A stretch of DNA of 5,284 nt, taken from the NCBI GenBank assembly GCA_028686565.1, contig JAQUBU010000175.1, forward strand, positions 1 through 5,284. The letters run 5' to 3'. Origin of the DNA: Syntrophomonadaceae bacterium (lineage in GTDB: Bacteria; Bacillota; Syntrophomonadia; Syntrophomonadales; Syntrophomonadaceae). Of this stretch, positions 1-5,042 are shown one piece after another; the first letter of the stretch is position 1, and every line of letters begins with the position of its first letter. The notes beneath the pieces are model-generated. The model worked only from the letters and a program-made list of their open reading frames with translations, had not been told where the DNA came from and did not search any database. The position numbers were made by a program, and so were the translations under genes.

Positions 1-226
1 TTTAAGCAGTCGGGTTCCTATTAACAAAACAGGCGGCTGGTTATAACGGGGCGCAGTAGTTGCAGTAACTACTGAGCAGTTTCTTCTGGTGCTTAAATCC
101 CCACCTCGTTCCGCTGCTTTATAATAGATAATTGGTTTTACTGATGCTATAGTCTTCCACCTATTTGATGAGCTAATCCAAGTATTTATTATTTTATAAA
201 TGTTTGTTCGAATTTAGAGTTATTGC
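1..226. other. Intergenic stretch with no supported gene
   Basis: No open frame with a ribosome binding site or recognisable protein was found on either strand. On the + strand, frame 1 reads only seven codons before a stop (TAA at 22-24), so the last codons of an upstream gene could be present, but nothing supports this. The stretch contains the palindromic repeat copy at 54-96. It also has a lone TATAAT at 120-125 with no convincing -35 box at the right distance. The part from about 120 onward is AT-rich and leads into the promoter of the TetR gene. Confidence 0.6.
54..96 (+). repeat. Palindromic repeat, copy A (upstream of tetR-type gene)
   Basis: CAGTAGTT (54-61) and AACTACTG (67-74) form a perfect 8-bp inverted repeat around a 5-base centre. 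It is followed by AGCAGTTTCTT (75-85) and a looser tail ending in TTAA at about 96. The block AACTACTGaGCAGTTTCTT matches 1050-1068 at 18 of 19 positions, and the similarity continues more weakly to the TTAA. The two copies lie in the same orientation and flank the TetR gene. The symmetric core could be a regulator-binding site. The conserved, non-symmetric tail is more typical of a dispersed intergenic repeat or structured RNA. That the copies are related is seen in the sequence; the role is unknown. Confidence 0.65.
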
Positions 227-255
227 TTGACATACTGCCAGGCATAGAGTATATA
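227..255 (+). promoter_or_regulatory. Sigma-A type promoter of the TetR-family gene
   Basis: A perfect -35 box TTGACA (227-232) is followed by a 17-base spacer and TATATA (250-255) as the -10 box; the overlapping TATAAA (252-257) is an alternative. Transcription would start near 262, giving a leader of about 40 bases to the GTG start. Sequence match and spacing are close to the vegetative consensus, making this the best promoter in the window. The spacer holds the small palindrome TGCCaGGCA, a natural place for repressor binding. Confidence 0.8.
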
Positions 256-277
256 TAAAATAACAGAACGAATATTC
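236..277. promoter_or_regulatory. Possible operator palindromes at the TetR-gene promoter
   Basis: Two short perfect palindromes overlap or closely follow the promoter: TGCC-A-GGCA (236-244) between the -35 and -10 boxes, and GAATATTC (270-277) just downstream of the expected transcription start. TetR-family repressors commonly regulate their own promoter through such inverted repeats. Both are short enough to arise by chance, and neither is seen before the oxidoreductase gene, so this is only a candidate site for autoregulation. Confidence 0.25.
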
Positions 278-289
278 AGTCAGAATAAT

Positions 290-296
290 GGAGGGG
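290..296 (+). promoter_or_regulatory. Ribosome binding site that decides the TetR gene start
   Basis: GGAGGGG lies here. A GTG at 296 overlaps the site itself and cannot be used efficiently, whereas the in-frame GTG at 302 sits 7 bases past the GGAGG core. The GTG at 302 is therefore preferred over 296 and over the in-frame ATG at 326, which has no ribosome binding site in front of it. Confidence 0.75.
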
Positions 297-301
297 TGCA
301 A

Positions 302-964
302 GTGGGGCAGACGCGTGATATCAAAATGCAGGAAAAAAGGCAGAAGCTTGTAGAATGTGCTCTGGTTTTATTCAGTGAAAAAGGTTATATAAACACTCCG
401 GTAAGAGATATTATCAACATGTCGGGTTATGGTACAGGGACCTTTTACAAGTATTTTAACAACAAGGAAGATATATTGAAGACCTTGCTGGAGGATTTAT
501 TTGAGCAAATTGTTGATAGTGTCAACGATTATTTTGCCCATGAAAGTGACCTCTATAAGCGCTTTATTGAAACCAAACGTGTCATTGTTGAGGTCTATGC
601 GCGAAATGAAAAACTATCCGAGATTTACAGCAGAGTGGCTGGAATCAACGAAAGTATAGATCAATGTTTAAAAGAATTTGATGACAAGTTTCTCAATTTC
701 ACCAGCAAAAACATTGAATATGGCATTAAAAATGGTAATTTTCGTAATCTTCCTATATTGCCAATAGCCCATTCCACTTTGGCCATTATTAAATATGCGG
801 TTTATAAATGGGTGGTAACTAAAGAAATAGGCAAAGAAGAAATGAGCGATATGGTAATATCATTCAATCAATCCCTGTCAATTGGTCTAGTAAAAAGAAG
901 TTATTTGGAAAAGAATATGCTGCCCGGACAATACAGGGAGGTTTTCAAAGAAGAACTATCCTGA
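302..964 (+). CDS. TetR/AcrR-family transcriptional regulator
   Basis: A 220-residue DNA-binding repressor-type protein; about 190-220 residues is normal for the family, so it appears complete. Residues 13-59 form the TetR N-terminal domain: an opening helix (KLVECALVLFSEKGY), then the helix-turn-helix (about 31-52) with the family signature TPVRDIINMSGYGTGTFYKYFNNKEDIL. The rest (about 60-215) is a variable, mostly helical ligand-binding and dimerisation region with no motif that identifies the effector. The gene has its own strong promoter and precedes the oxidoreductase gene on the same strand after a 159-base gap. That suggests, without proving, local control of that enzyme as well as autoregulation. 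By eye the gene is clearly more AT-rich than the oxidoreductase gene. Family assignment is secure; target and ligand are inference. The GTG start at 302 was chosen from the spacing of GGAGGGG at 290-296. Confidence 0.9.
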   Translation: MGQTRDIKMQEKRQKLVECALVLFSEKGYINTPVRDIINMSGYGTGTFYKYFNNKEDILKTLLEDLFEQIVDSVNDYFAHESDLYKRFIETKRVIVEVYARNEKLSEIYSRVAGINESIDQCLKEFDDKFLNFTSKNIEYGIKNGNFRNLPILPIAHSTLAIIKYAVYKWVVTKEIGKEEMSDMVISFNQSLSIGLVKRSYLEKNMLPGQYREVFKEELS

Positions 965-1015
965 AATTTTTAGAAACACGGGCAAGAAATAAAGTAATTA
1001 ACTTTGGAAAAGAAT

Positions 1016-1034
1016 AACGAGGCATTGCCTCGTT
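1016..1034. terminator. Perfect hairpin after the TetR gene, possible weak terminator
   Basis: AACGAGGC (1016-1023) and GCCTCGTT (1027-1034) form a perfect 8-bp stem around ATT, 51 bases after the regulator's stop codon. No T-run follows on the + strand (GCAGCAGT instead), so it is not a standard rho-independent terminator. Reading on the minus strand the stem is followed by a T-rich stretch, but no minus-strand gene is present to terminate. It may be a weak terminator, a transcript-stabilising stem, or part of a two-hairpin leader with the repeat copy directly after it. Confidence 0.4.
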
Positions 1035-1037
1035 GCA

Positions 1038-1079
1038 GCAGTATGTTGAAACTACTGCGCAGTTTCTTGCGATGTTTAA
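1038..1079 (+). repeat. Palindromic repeat, copy B (leader of oxidoreductase gene)
   Basis: This is the second, diverged copy of the repeat at 54-96. It has the arms CAGTA ... TACTG with a shorter and less regular centre, followed by cGCAGTTTCTT and a tail ending in TTAA. The block 1050-1068 matches the first copy at 18 of 19 positions. It ends about 45 bases before the oxidoreductase start codon, inside its presumed leader, and follows the hairpin at 1016-1034 almost directly. It may be an operator, an RNA structure, or simply a dispersed repeat. Confidence 0.6.
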
Positions 1080-1123
1080 GAAAAGGTTTTCTCCGCTAAT
1101 TAAAAAGAGGAGGTTGGCATTTT

Positions 1124-3202
1124 ATGGGGGAACAGATACGATGGATTAAAACCCATTGTGCGCGAATGGATCATGGTGGCTGCGGGTTGTTGATTGGGGT
1201 TCAGGATAATAAAATCGTGCAGGTCAAAGGCAACCCTAAAGGTTATTTAAACCGGGGATATACCTGCTTCAAAGGCCGGGTATCAGCTGATCGTCTTAGC
1301 CACCCCGATCGTCTTCGGCATCCGCTGATGCGGGCCGGGAAGCGTGGTGAGGGTAAGTGGAAGCGTGTTTCCTGGGAAGAAGCCCTTGATGAATGTGCTG
1401 CCAATATGCTCAGCATAAAAGCAAAATACGGAGCGCGGGCCTTTGCCTTTGGGGTGGGGATGCCCAAGGGTCTGGAGCATTTGGTAATGATCCGTCTGGC
1501 CAATACCTTTGGTTCCCCCAATGTAGTTGCCTCACAGGATGTATGTCATGCCCCGCGCGAAGTCAGCGGTATGCACACCTGTGGTTTTTATCCAGTTGCC
1601 GATCTTCATAACCCGACCAGCCTCATCATGTCCTGGGCCAGCAATGTTCTTTCCACCAACGAGGAAGGGCAGATTGCCGGCAACACTTTACAGCAGCTTA
1701 AGAACGGCACCAGGCTGATCGTGGTTGACCCGCGGCGCACCGAACTGGCCACCAAAGCTGATTTGTGGCTGCAGCTACGACCAGGGACTGCGCAAGCCCT
1801 GGCACTCGGTTTTTTGAATGTCATTATTGAGGAATCCCTTTATGATAAAGATTTTGTAGCCAGGTATACATATGGTTTTGAAGAACTTGCGTTTCACGTG
1901 AAACAATACGACCCGGAAACAGTTTCTCGGATTACCTGGGTGCCAGCCCAATTGATCAGGGAAGCGGCAAGGCTCTATGCTGTGGCCAAACCTGCGGCTT
2001 TGCAATGGGGCAACGCCATTGAACATGATATCAATGTATTCGACGCCACCCGCACACTGCTTTGCCTCATGGCCGTTACCGGAAATCTGGAAGTGCCTGG
2101 GGGCAATATAAATGCTCATGATCCGAATATCATGGGTATAGGTGAATTCGTACGTGCTGATCTCATGCCCAATAAGCGGAAGGAGATGATCGGAGCCTAC
2201 CATGGCACTATTCCCCGCATGATGACAGTACCTCCGTCCTATTTCCGCCAGGCGGTCTTGGAAGGAAGCCCTTACCCGGTCAGGGGATATTATGGCATTT
2301 GCACCAATCCCATGGTAGCCTGGGCGGACAGCCAGGCTACCTATGAAGCGTTTATGAAACTTGATTTTGTAGCCATGGCCGAAATATTTATGACTCCTAC
2401 CGCAGCTCTGGCAGATATTATATTTCCTATAGCCCACCAATATGAAATAAATGATATAGGTCATTACGGGATCGGCCACGGTATGATCTTAGCCCGGCCG
2501 AAGGTGGTCGAGCCCCCTGAGGAATGCTGGCCTGATATTAAGATTATGAATGAACTGGGCAGGCGCGTATCGTCACCGGAAAACTGGCATGATGATTATG
2601 AAGACTTTCTTGAGGACTTGCTTCGTCCCTCCGGTTTAAGCTATAGCGAATTTGCGGATAAGGGTTATCTAAAAGGACCGGACCGCTTCCGGGAGTATGA
2701 GGAAAAGGGTTTTCGCACTCCCACCGGCAAAGTGGAATTGAAGCTGAGCACAGCTGAAAAATTTAAGCTTAAACCTTTGCCTGAATATGTTGCCTTGCCG
2801 GAAGAGGATAATCCTGATTATCCTCTGATTTTAATCAGTGCCAAGAGCCGTTATTATCTGGTATCATCCTATCGCTGGGTTGAAAAACTGCGGCGCAAAC
2901 AACCAGATCCGGTGGTGGAAATCCATTCCGAAACAGCAGCAGTTTATGGAATCAGCGAAGGCGACCGGGTGCTTATCGAAACCGGGCATGGCGAAATCGT
3001 CCAGATGGCACGCATCACGGATATCGTTCACCCGCGTGTAATCAGTGCATCGCTGGGCTGGTGGTTCCCGGAAGGAGATGCCAGCCAGCAGTACGAGTGG
3101 AAAAAATCGAATTATAACATGCTCACTTCCATGAACAAGCTGGGCAAGGAATTTGGAACCCCGAATATCAAGAACATACCTTGCCGGATACGAAAAGGAT
3201 AA
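1124..3202 (+). CDS. Molybdopterin (Mo/W-bisPGD) oxidoreductase with atypical Fe-S motif
   Basis: A 692-residue catalytic subunit of the DMSO-reductase superfamily. The start is supported by AGGAGG at 1108-1113. The N-terminal cluster region reads C12-x3-D16-x3-C20-x27-C48, followed by the usual FKG with K50. Asp or the neighbouring Met stands where the family normally has the second cysteine (Cx2Cx3Cx27C). C141 (QDVCHAPR) sits at the expected Mo/W thiolate-ligand position. Pterin-binding landmarks are IVVDPRRTELATKAD (199-213), LQLRPGTAQALALGFLNVI (217-234) and FMTPTAALADIIFP (422-435). TPTGKVEL (532-539) leads into the C-terminal dinucleotide-binding domain (about 566-690), ending in GWWFPEGDAS. 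There is no Tat signal, so it is probably cytoplasmic. No ferredoxin-like, membrane or chaperone subunit is adjacent, unlike PsrA/PhsA or respiratory enzymes. Overall layout recalls acetylene hydratase and related uncharacterised enzymes. Family is certain; metal and substrate are unknown. The TetR gene upstream may regulate it. Confidence 0.93.
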   Translation: MGEQIRWIKTHCARMDHGGCGLLIGVQDNKIVQVKGNPKGYLNRGYTCFKGRVSADRLSHPDRLRHPLMRAGKRGEGKWKRVSWEEALDECAANMLSIKAKYGARAFAFGVGMPKGLEHLVMIRLANTFGSPNVVASQDVCHAPREVSGMHTCGFYPVADLHNPTSLIMSWASNVLSTNEEGQIAGNTLQQLKNGTRLIVVDPRRTELATKADLWLQLRPGTAQALALGFLNVIIEESLYDKDFVARYTYGFEELAFHVKQYDPETVSRITWVPAQLIREAARLYAVAKPAALQWGNAIEHDINVFDATRTLLCLMAVTGNLEVPGGNINAHDPNIMGIGEFVRADLMPNKRKEMIGAYHGTIPRMMTVPPSYFRQAVLEGSPYPVRGYYGICTNPMVAWADSQATYEAFMKLDFVAMAEIFMTPTAALADIIFPIAHQYEINDIGHYGIGHGMILARPKVVEPPEECWPDIKIMNELGRRVSSPENWHDDYEDFLEDLLRPSGLSYSEFADKGYLKGPDRFREYEEKGFRTPTGKVELKLSTAEKFKLKPLPEYVALPEEDNPDYPLILISAKSRYYLVSSYRWVEKLRRKQPDPVVEIHSETAAVYGISEGDRVLIETGHGEIVQMARITDIVHPRVISASLGWWFPEGDASQQYEWKKSNYNMLTSMNKLGKEFGTPNIKNIPCRIRKG

Positions 3203-3554
3203 GGGAAGCAAGAGAAGAACGTAATAAAAATGGGGCTTAGCGATGTTTTGAGCATGTCGAAAAAGATTGAAATTCCATAGAACAGAAATCTACTTCCGTG
3301 CTATCGACTTCCTTCTTCTGGGCAATCAAAAATTTGCGCGAGATAATTCTTACGGCACAACTGTCAATTGAAAACGATATTTGAGCCTATTTCATGCGCA
3401 AAACTTCCGATTGTCCCCTTCAAGAACCATCCCCTTACTTCCCCTTAAGGTTGGGGGAAACGGACTTGAGTGGGAGATATTACCTGACTCAAAAGATGCA
3501 AGCAGCTTTATTGCACAAACGTATAGTAGAAAAGATCTAAAAGGGGGATGAGTT
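3203..3554. other. Intergenic stretch between oxidoreductase and lipoprotein genes
   Basis: No supported gene lies here. A 16-codon frame at 3230-3280 lacks a proper ribosome binding site. No T-tailed hairpin follows the oxidoreductase stop, so where its transcript ends is unclear. The middle part holds C-rich repeated motifs (3414-3459). TATAGT at 3522-3527 could be a -10 box for the lipoprotein gene, but no good -35 box lies 16-18 bases upstream. AGGGGG at 3542-3547 is the ribosome binding site of the following gene, 7 bases before its ATG. Confidence 0.5.
3414..3459. repeat. C-rich degenerate repeat with hairpin potential
   Basis: TCCCCTT occurs three times, at 3414-3420, 3430-3436 and 3440-3446. 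The last lies within TTCCCC (3439-3444), which can pair with GGGGAA (3454-3459) in a 6-bp stem; the 8-base palindrome CCTTAAGG (3443-3450) is in the loop region. Motifs such as 'TCCCCTT..AGAACC.TCCCC' resemble the short intergenic repeats often seen near REP-type transposases in Firmicutes. That resemblance is from memory, and no transposase is present here. Confidence 0.35.
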
Positions 3555-4607
3555 ATGAGAAGATATATTACCTGGTTAATGATGTTGCTTTTCATATTTG
3601 CTATGCCGGTGTTGGGTTGTAGTGGCGAGAATTCTAACGGGCTTGATAATCAGCCAATTTGCGGTGGCGGTATACTTAAGCAAGCGCCGGGTGAATTTGC
3701 TGATATACATGACCACTGGGCTAAAAGCGATATCCAAACGGTTTGCAAATCCGGATTGATGAGCGGGATGGGCGACAATAAGCAGGGGCTTAAGATATTT
3801 TCTCCTGATAGCTCAGTTAGCCGGGCTCAGTTGGCTTCTGTTTTGCAACGCACCTTCCAATTGGATTATGGGCAAATGAATTTTATCAAGCAGCCGCAGG
3901 CCAGTGATTATTATGGTGATGTTAATAATGATGAATGGTATGCCAATGCCGCTATGCTGTGTTCTATCAATAAAATATTTGATTATGAAGATAATTTTCA
4001 ACCAAATCAAACTGTGACCCGAATTGAAACCGCAGTAGCAATCAAGCGCTGCTTCGATGCCAAAAAGATCAGTATACCTATGATTATGCTTATGCCCTAC
4101 TACCAGGATATGAATAGCTTGTCACAGGAGGAGACTAATGCTCTTGTTTTTGCGAGTAATACCAGTATCATGAAAGGAGACGGTCAGAATTTCCGGCCCC
4201 AGGAGAGTATAAAACGCTCGGAACTGGCTCGGATTTTAAACTGTTGTAGCGAATTGCTGGAGGTGAATTCTGAGTTGAGGAAAGAAGTGGATGAAAGCTA
4301 TAATGGCAAAACCATCACAGTACAAACTGGCGACACAGTTGTCCTATCGCTGGACAGCAATCCAACTACCGGCTATTCATGGATTATCGGCACTTCGCGG
4401 GATGAAAAGATTCTTAGTTTAGCAGACCAGGGCTATCAGAGCAGTGCTGCTTCCAACATAGTAGGTCAGGGGGGGAAGAATTACTGGAAGTTCAAAGCAC
4501 TTCAAGCAGGGAGTACAGAAATAAAACTGAATTACGCCCGTCCCTGGGAGAGTGTTCAACCGCTTAAGACCTTTCAGGTGAAAATAATAATAAACTCGAC
4601 GGATTGA
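3555..4607 (+). CDS. Lipoprotein with three SLH repeats and a chagasin-type (I42) inhibitor domain
   Basis: A 350-residue exported protein. The N-terminus has two Arg, a hydrophobic segment (about 4-20) and a lipobox VLGC with C22 as the likely lipidated cysteine. Three S-layer homology repeats follow: about 47-103 (FADIHDHWA ... FSPDSSVSRAQLASVLQRTF), about 118-168 (YYGDVNNDEWYA ... FQPNQTVTRIETAVAIKRCF) and about 183-233 (a weaker opening, then FRPQESIKRSELARIL). SLH domains bind secondary cell-wall polymers. Residues about 250-347 are a chagasin-like beta-sandwich with all three family loops: NPTTGYSW (269-276), GQGG (304-307) and RPWE (329-332). In chagasin these loops block papain-like (C1) cysteine peptidases. 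The protein is therefore predicted to be an envelope-anchored protease inhibitor or binding protein. The start is supported by AGGGGG 7 bases upstream. The domain calls are strong; the true target protease is unknown, and no peptidase gene is nearby. Confidence 0.9.
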   Translation: MRRYITWLMMLLFIFAMPVLGCSGENSNGLDNQPICGGGILKQAPGEFADIHDHWAKSDIQTVCKSGLMSGMGDNKQGLKIFSPDSSVSRAQLASVLQRTFQLDYGQMNFIKQPQASDYYGDVNNDEWYANAAMLCSINKIFDYEDNFQPNQTVTRIETAVAIKRCFDAKKISIPMIMLMPYYQDMNSLSQEETNALVFASNTSIMKGDGQNFRPQESIKRSELARILNCCSELLEVNSELRKEVDESYNGKTITVQTGDTVVLSLDSNPTTGYSWIIGTSRDEKILSLADQGYQSSAASNIVGQGGKNYWKFKALQAGSTEIKLNYARPWESVQPLKTFQVKIIINSTD

Positions 4608-4622
4608 AAAAAATAACTCAAT

Positions 4623-4650
4623 AGATTGCTTCGCTGCTCTCACAATTATA
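4623..4650. repeat. Chromosomal intergenic repeat, degraded copy 1
   Basis: AGATTGCTTCGCTGCTCTCA and the next eight bases align without gaps to 4723-4750, with 22 of 28 positions identical. The differences include the AATTATA end in place of AATGACA, showing that this copy is worn. It starts 15 bases after the lipoprotein stop codon. Confidence 0.6.
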
Positions 4651-4651
4651 A

Positions 4652-4698
4652 CGGGTAATAACCCGCTACGATAAACGAAAAGCGTCAGACCGTTTTTC
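4652..4698 (+). terminator. Two small hairpins, possible weak terminator of lipoprotein gene
   Basis: CGGGT (4652-4656) and ACCCG (4661-4665) form a 5-bp stem with loop AATA. A second stem pairs GAAAAGCG (4677-4684) with CGTTTTTC (4691-4698) with one mismatch, its T-run falling inside the 3' arm. The position, about 45-90 bases after the lipoprotein stop, suits a terminator, but both stems are weak. Confidence 0.25.
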
Positions 4699-4722
4699 AT
4701 TTACGTAATCAATTACCGGGGA

Positions 4723-4750
4723 AGATTGCCGCGCTGCGCTCGCAATGACA
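4723..4750. repeat. Chromosomal intergenic repeat, best-preserved copy 2
   Basis: AGATTGCCGCGCTGCGCTCG followed by CAATGACA is the best-preserved copy. ATTGC and GCAAT at its ends are complementary, and the GCGC tracts inside can also pair, giving a hairpin. Very similar 'AGATTGCTTCGCTGCGCTCGCAATGAC' elements are known in intergenic regions of many unrelated bacteria, in large copy number. This identification rests on memory of that motif. Confidence 0.7.
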
Positions 4751-4755
4751 GGAAG

Positions 4756-4805
4756 GCGCTGTGCTCCGCGCAATGATAAGTACGCTAGTTTCATAGCAAT
4801 GACAG
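4756..4805. repeat. Chromosomal intergenic repeat, partial copies 3 and 4
   Basis: GCGCTGTGCTCCGCGCAATG (4756-4775) with the next bases ATA repeats the second half of copy 2 with a three-base insertion and two changes. GCAATGACAG (4796-4805) is an exact repeat of 4742-4751. Together with copies 1 and 2 they form a decaying cluster in the same orientation, as if the element had been duplicated locally and eroded. Confidence 0.5.
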
Positions 4806-4883
4806 AATTGCAAAGTAATCGTTTCTTTGCGGCACTAACCGGTCAACTGCGAGAGTTAATTAATAAGATAAGGGTAAAATGAG

Positions 4884-4909
4884 AAAGAGGGCAGATGCCC
4901 TCTTTTTTT
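4884..4909 (+). terminator. Strong rho-independent terminator
   Basis: AAAGAGGGC (4884-4892) pairs perfectly with GCCCTCTTT (4897-4905) around the loop AGAT, and the 3' arm runs into seven T (4903-4909). The A-run on the 5' side also gives a shorter T-run in the opposite direction. It separates the lipoprotein and repeat region from the PAS gene, whose promoter lies directly downstream. Confidence 0.85.
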
Positions 4910-4915
4910 AATCTT

Positions 4916-4925
4916 GGCAGATGCC
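4916..4925. repeat. Second copy of palindromic decamer GGCAGATGCC
   Basis: GGCAGATGCC here is identical to the tip of the terminator hairpin at 4890-4899, exactly 26 bases away. It is flanked to give TGGCA-GA-TGCCA, a 5-bp inverted repeat. It lies 19 bases before the first possible -35 box of the PAS gene. It could be a small operator or an RNA segment that pairs with the terminator arm, or a chance product of a local duplication. Confidence 0.35.
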
Positions 4926-4943
4926 AGAATCTCTTCCCGGCTA

Positions 4944-4972
4944 TTGTTGAACAGTTATAATATTATTATGAT
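4944..4972 (+). promoter_or_regulatory. Probable sigma-A promoter of the PAS gene
   Basis: Two overlapping readings are possible. TTGTTG (4944-4949) with a 17-base spacer and TATGAT (4967-4972) gives acceptable boxes and spacing. A perfect TATAAT at 4956-4961 also exists but has a poor -35 region. Either would place the start of transcription about 60-75 bases before the TTG start codon, just after the terminator. Confidence 0.45.
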
Positions 4973-5027
4973 AAGCTAAAGATACAAAACTTGGAGAGGC
5001 AAAACAGCAGTCATAATTCCTTTCGAG

Positions 5028-5034
5028 AAGGGGG
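5028..5034 (+). promoter_or_regulatory. Ribosome binding site that fixes the PAS gene's TTG start
   Basis: AAGGGGG lies 8 bases before TTG at 5043. An in-frame stop (TAA, 5037-5039) lies between them, so no longer protein is possible. The next in-frame ATG (5106) would cut into the PAS domain and has no ribosome binding site. Confidence 0.8.
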
Positions 5035-5042
5035 TTTAATAT

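Larger units (their letters stand above)
4608..5042. other. Repeat-rich intergenic stretch before the PAS gene
   Basis: No open frame with a ribosome binding site is seen in these 435 bases. In order they hold a first degraded repeat copy, a pair of small hairpins, three more repeat copies, a strong terminator, a duplicated decamer, and a promoter and ribosome binding site for the last gene. The terminator lies about 277 bases after the lipoprotein stop, so that transcript would carry a long 3' tail unless it ends earlier, at the weak hairpins at 4652-4698. Confidence 0.6.

Noticed and set aside
1..97. TTTAAGC (1-7) and GCTTAAA (91-97) as terminal inverted repeats of a small mobile element
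   Set aside because: Seven bases is within chance, one end is at the window edge, and no target duplication can be seen.
1243..1521. Minus-strand open frame of 92 codons inside the oxidoreductase gene
   Set aside because: It overlaps a certain gene, has no recognisable domain, and arises as a shadow of GC-rich codons.
1775..2479. Minus-strand open frame of 234 codons inside the oxidoreductase gene
   Set aside because: It is long, but antisense to strongly conserved molybdopterin motifs, and its product shows no domain. Composition explains it.
2864..3211. Minus-strand open frame of 115 codons over the end of the oxidoreductase gene
   Set aside because: It is antisense to the conserved C-terminal domain and has no protein-like motif.
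1069..3248. Shared nonamer GCGATGTTT at 1069-1077 and 3240-3248, as a third copy of the palindromic repeat
   Set aside because: Only nine bases match, and the diagnostic AACTACTG and GCAGTTTCTT parts are missing at the second site.
3230..3280. Sixteen-codon + strand frame (MGLSDVLSMSKKIEIP)
   Set aside because: It is too short and has no proper ribosome binding site at the right distance.
3392..3595. Minus-strand open frame of 67 codons before the lipoprotein gene
   Set aside because: It runs antisense through the C-rich repeat and the lipoprotein signal peptide, and its translation looks like repeat sequence rather than a protein.
41..4655. Shared decamer TTATAACGGG at 41-50 and 4646-4655
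   Set aside because: Ten-base matches are expected by chance in a window of this size, and the flanks do not match.
4419..4700. Minus-strand open frame of 93 codons across the lipoprotein's 3' end
   Set aside because: It is antisense to the conserved chagasin domain and to intergenic repeat sequence.
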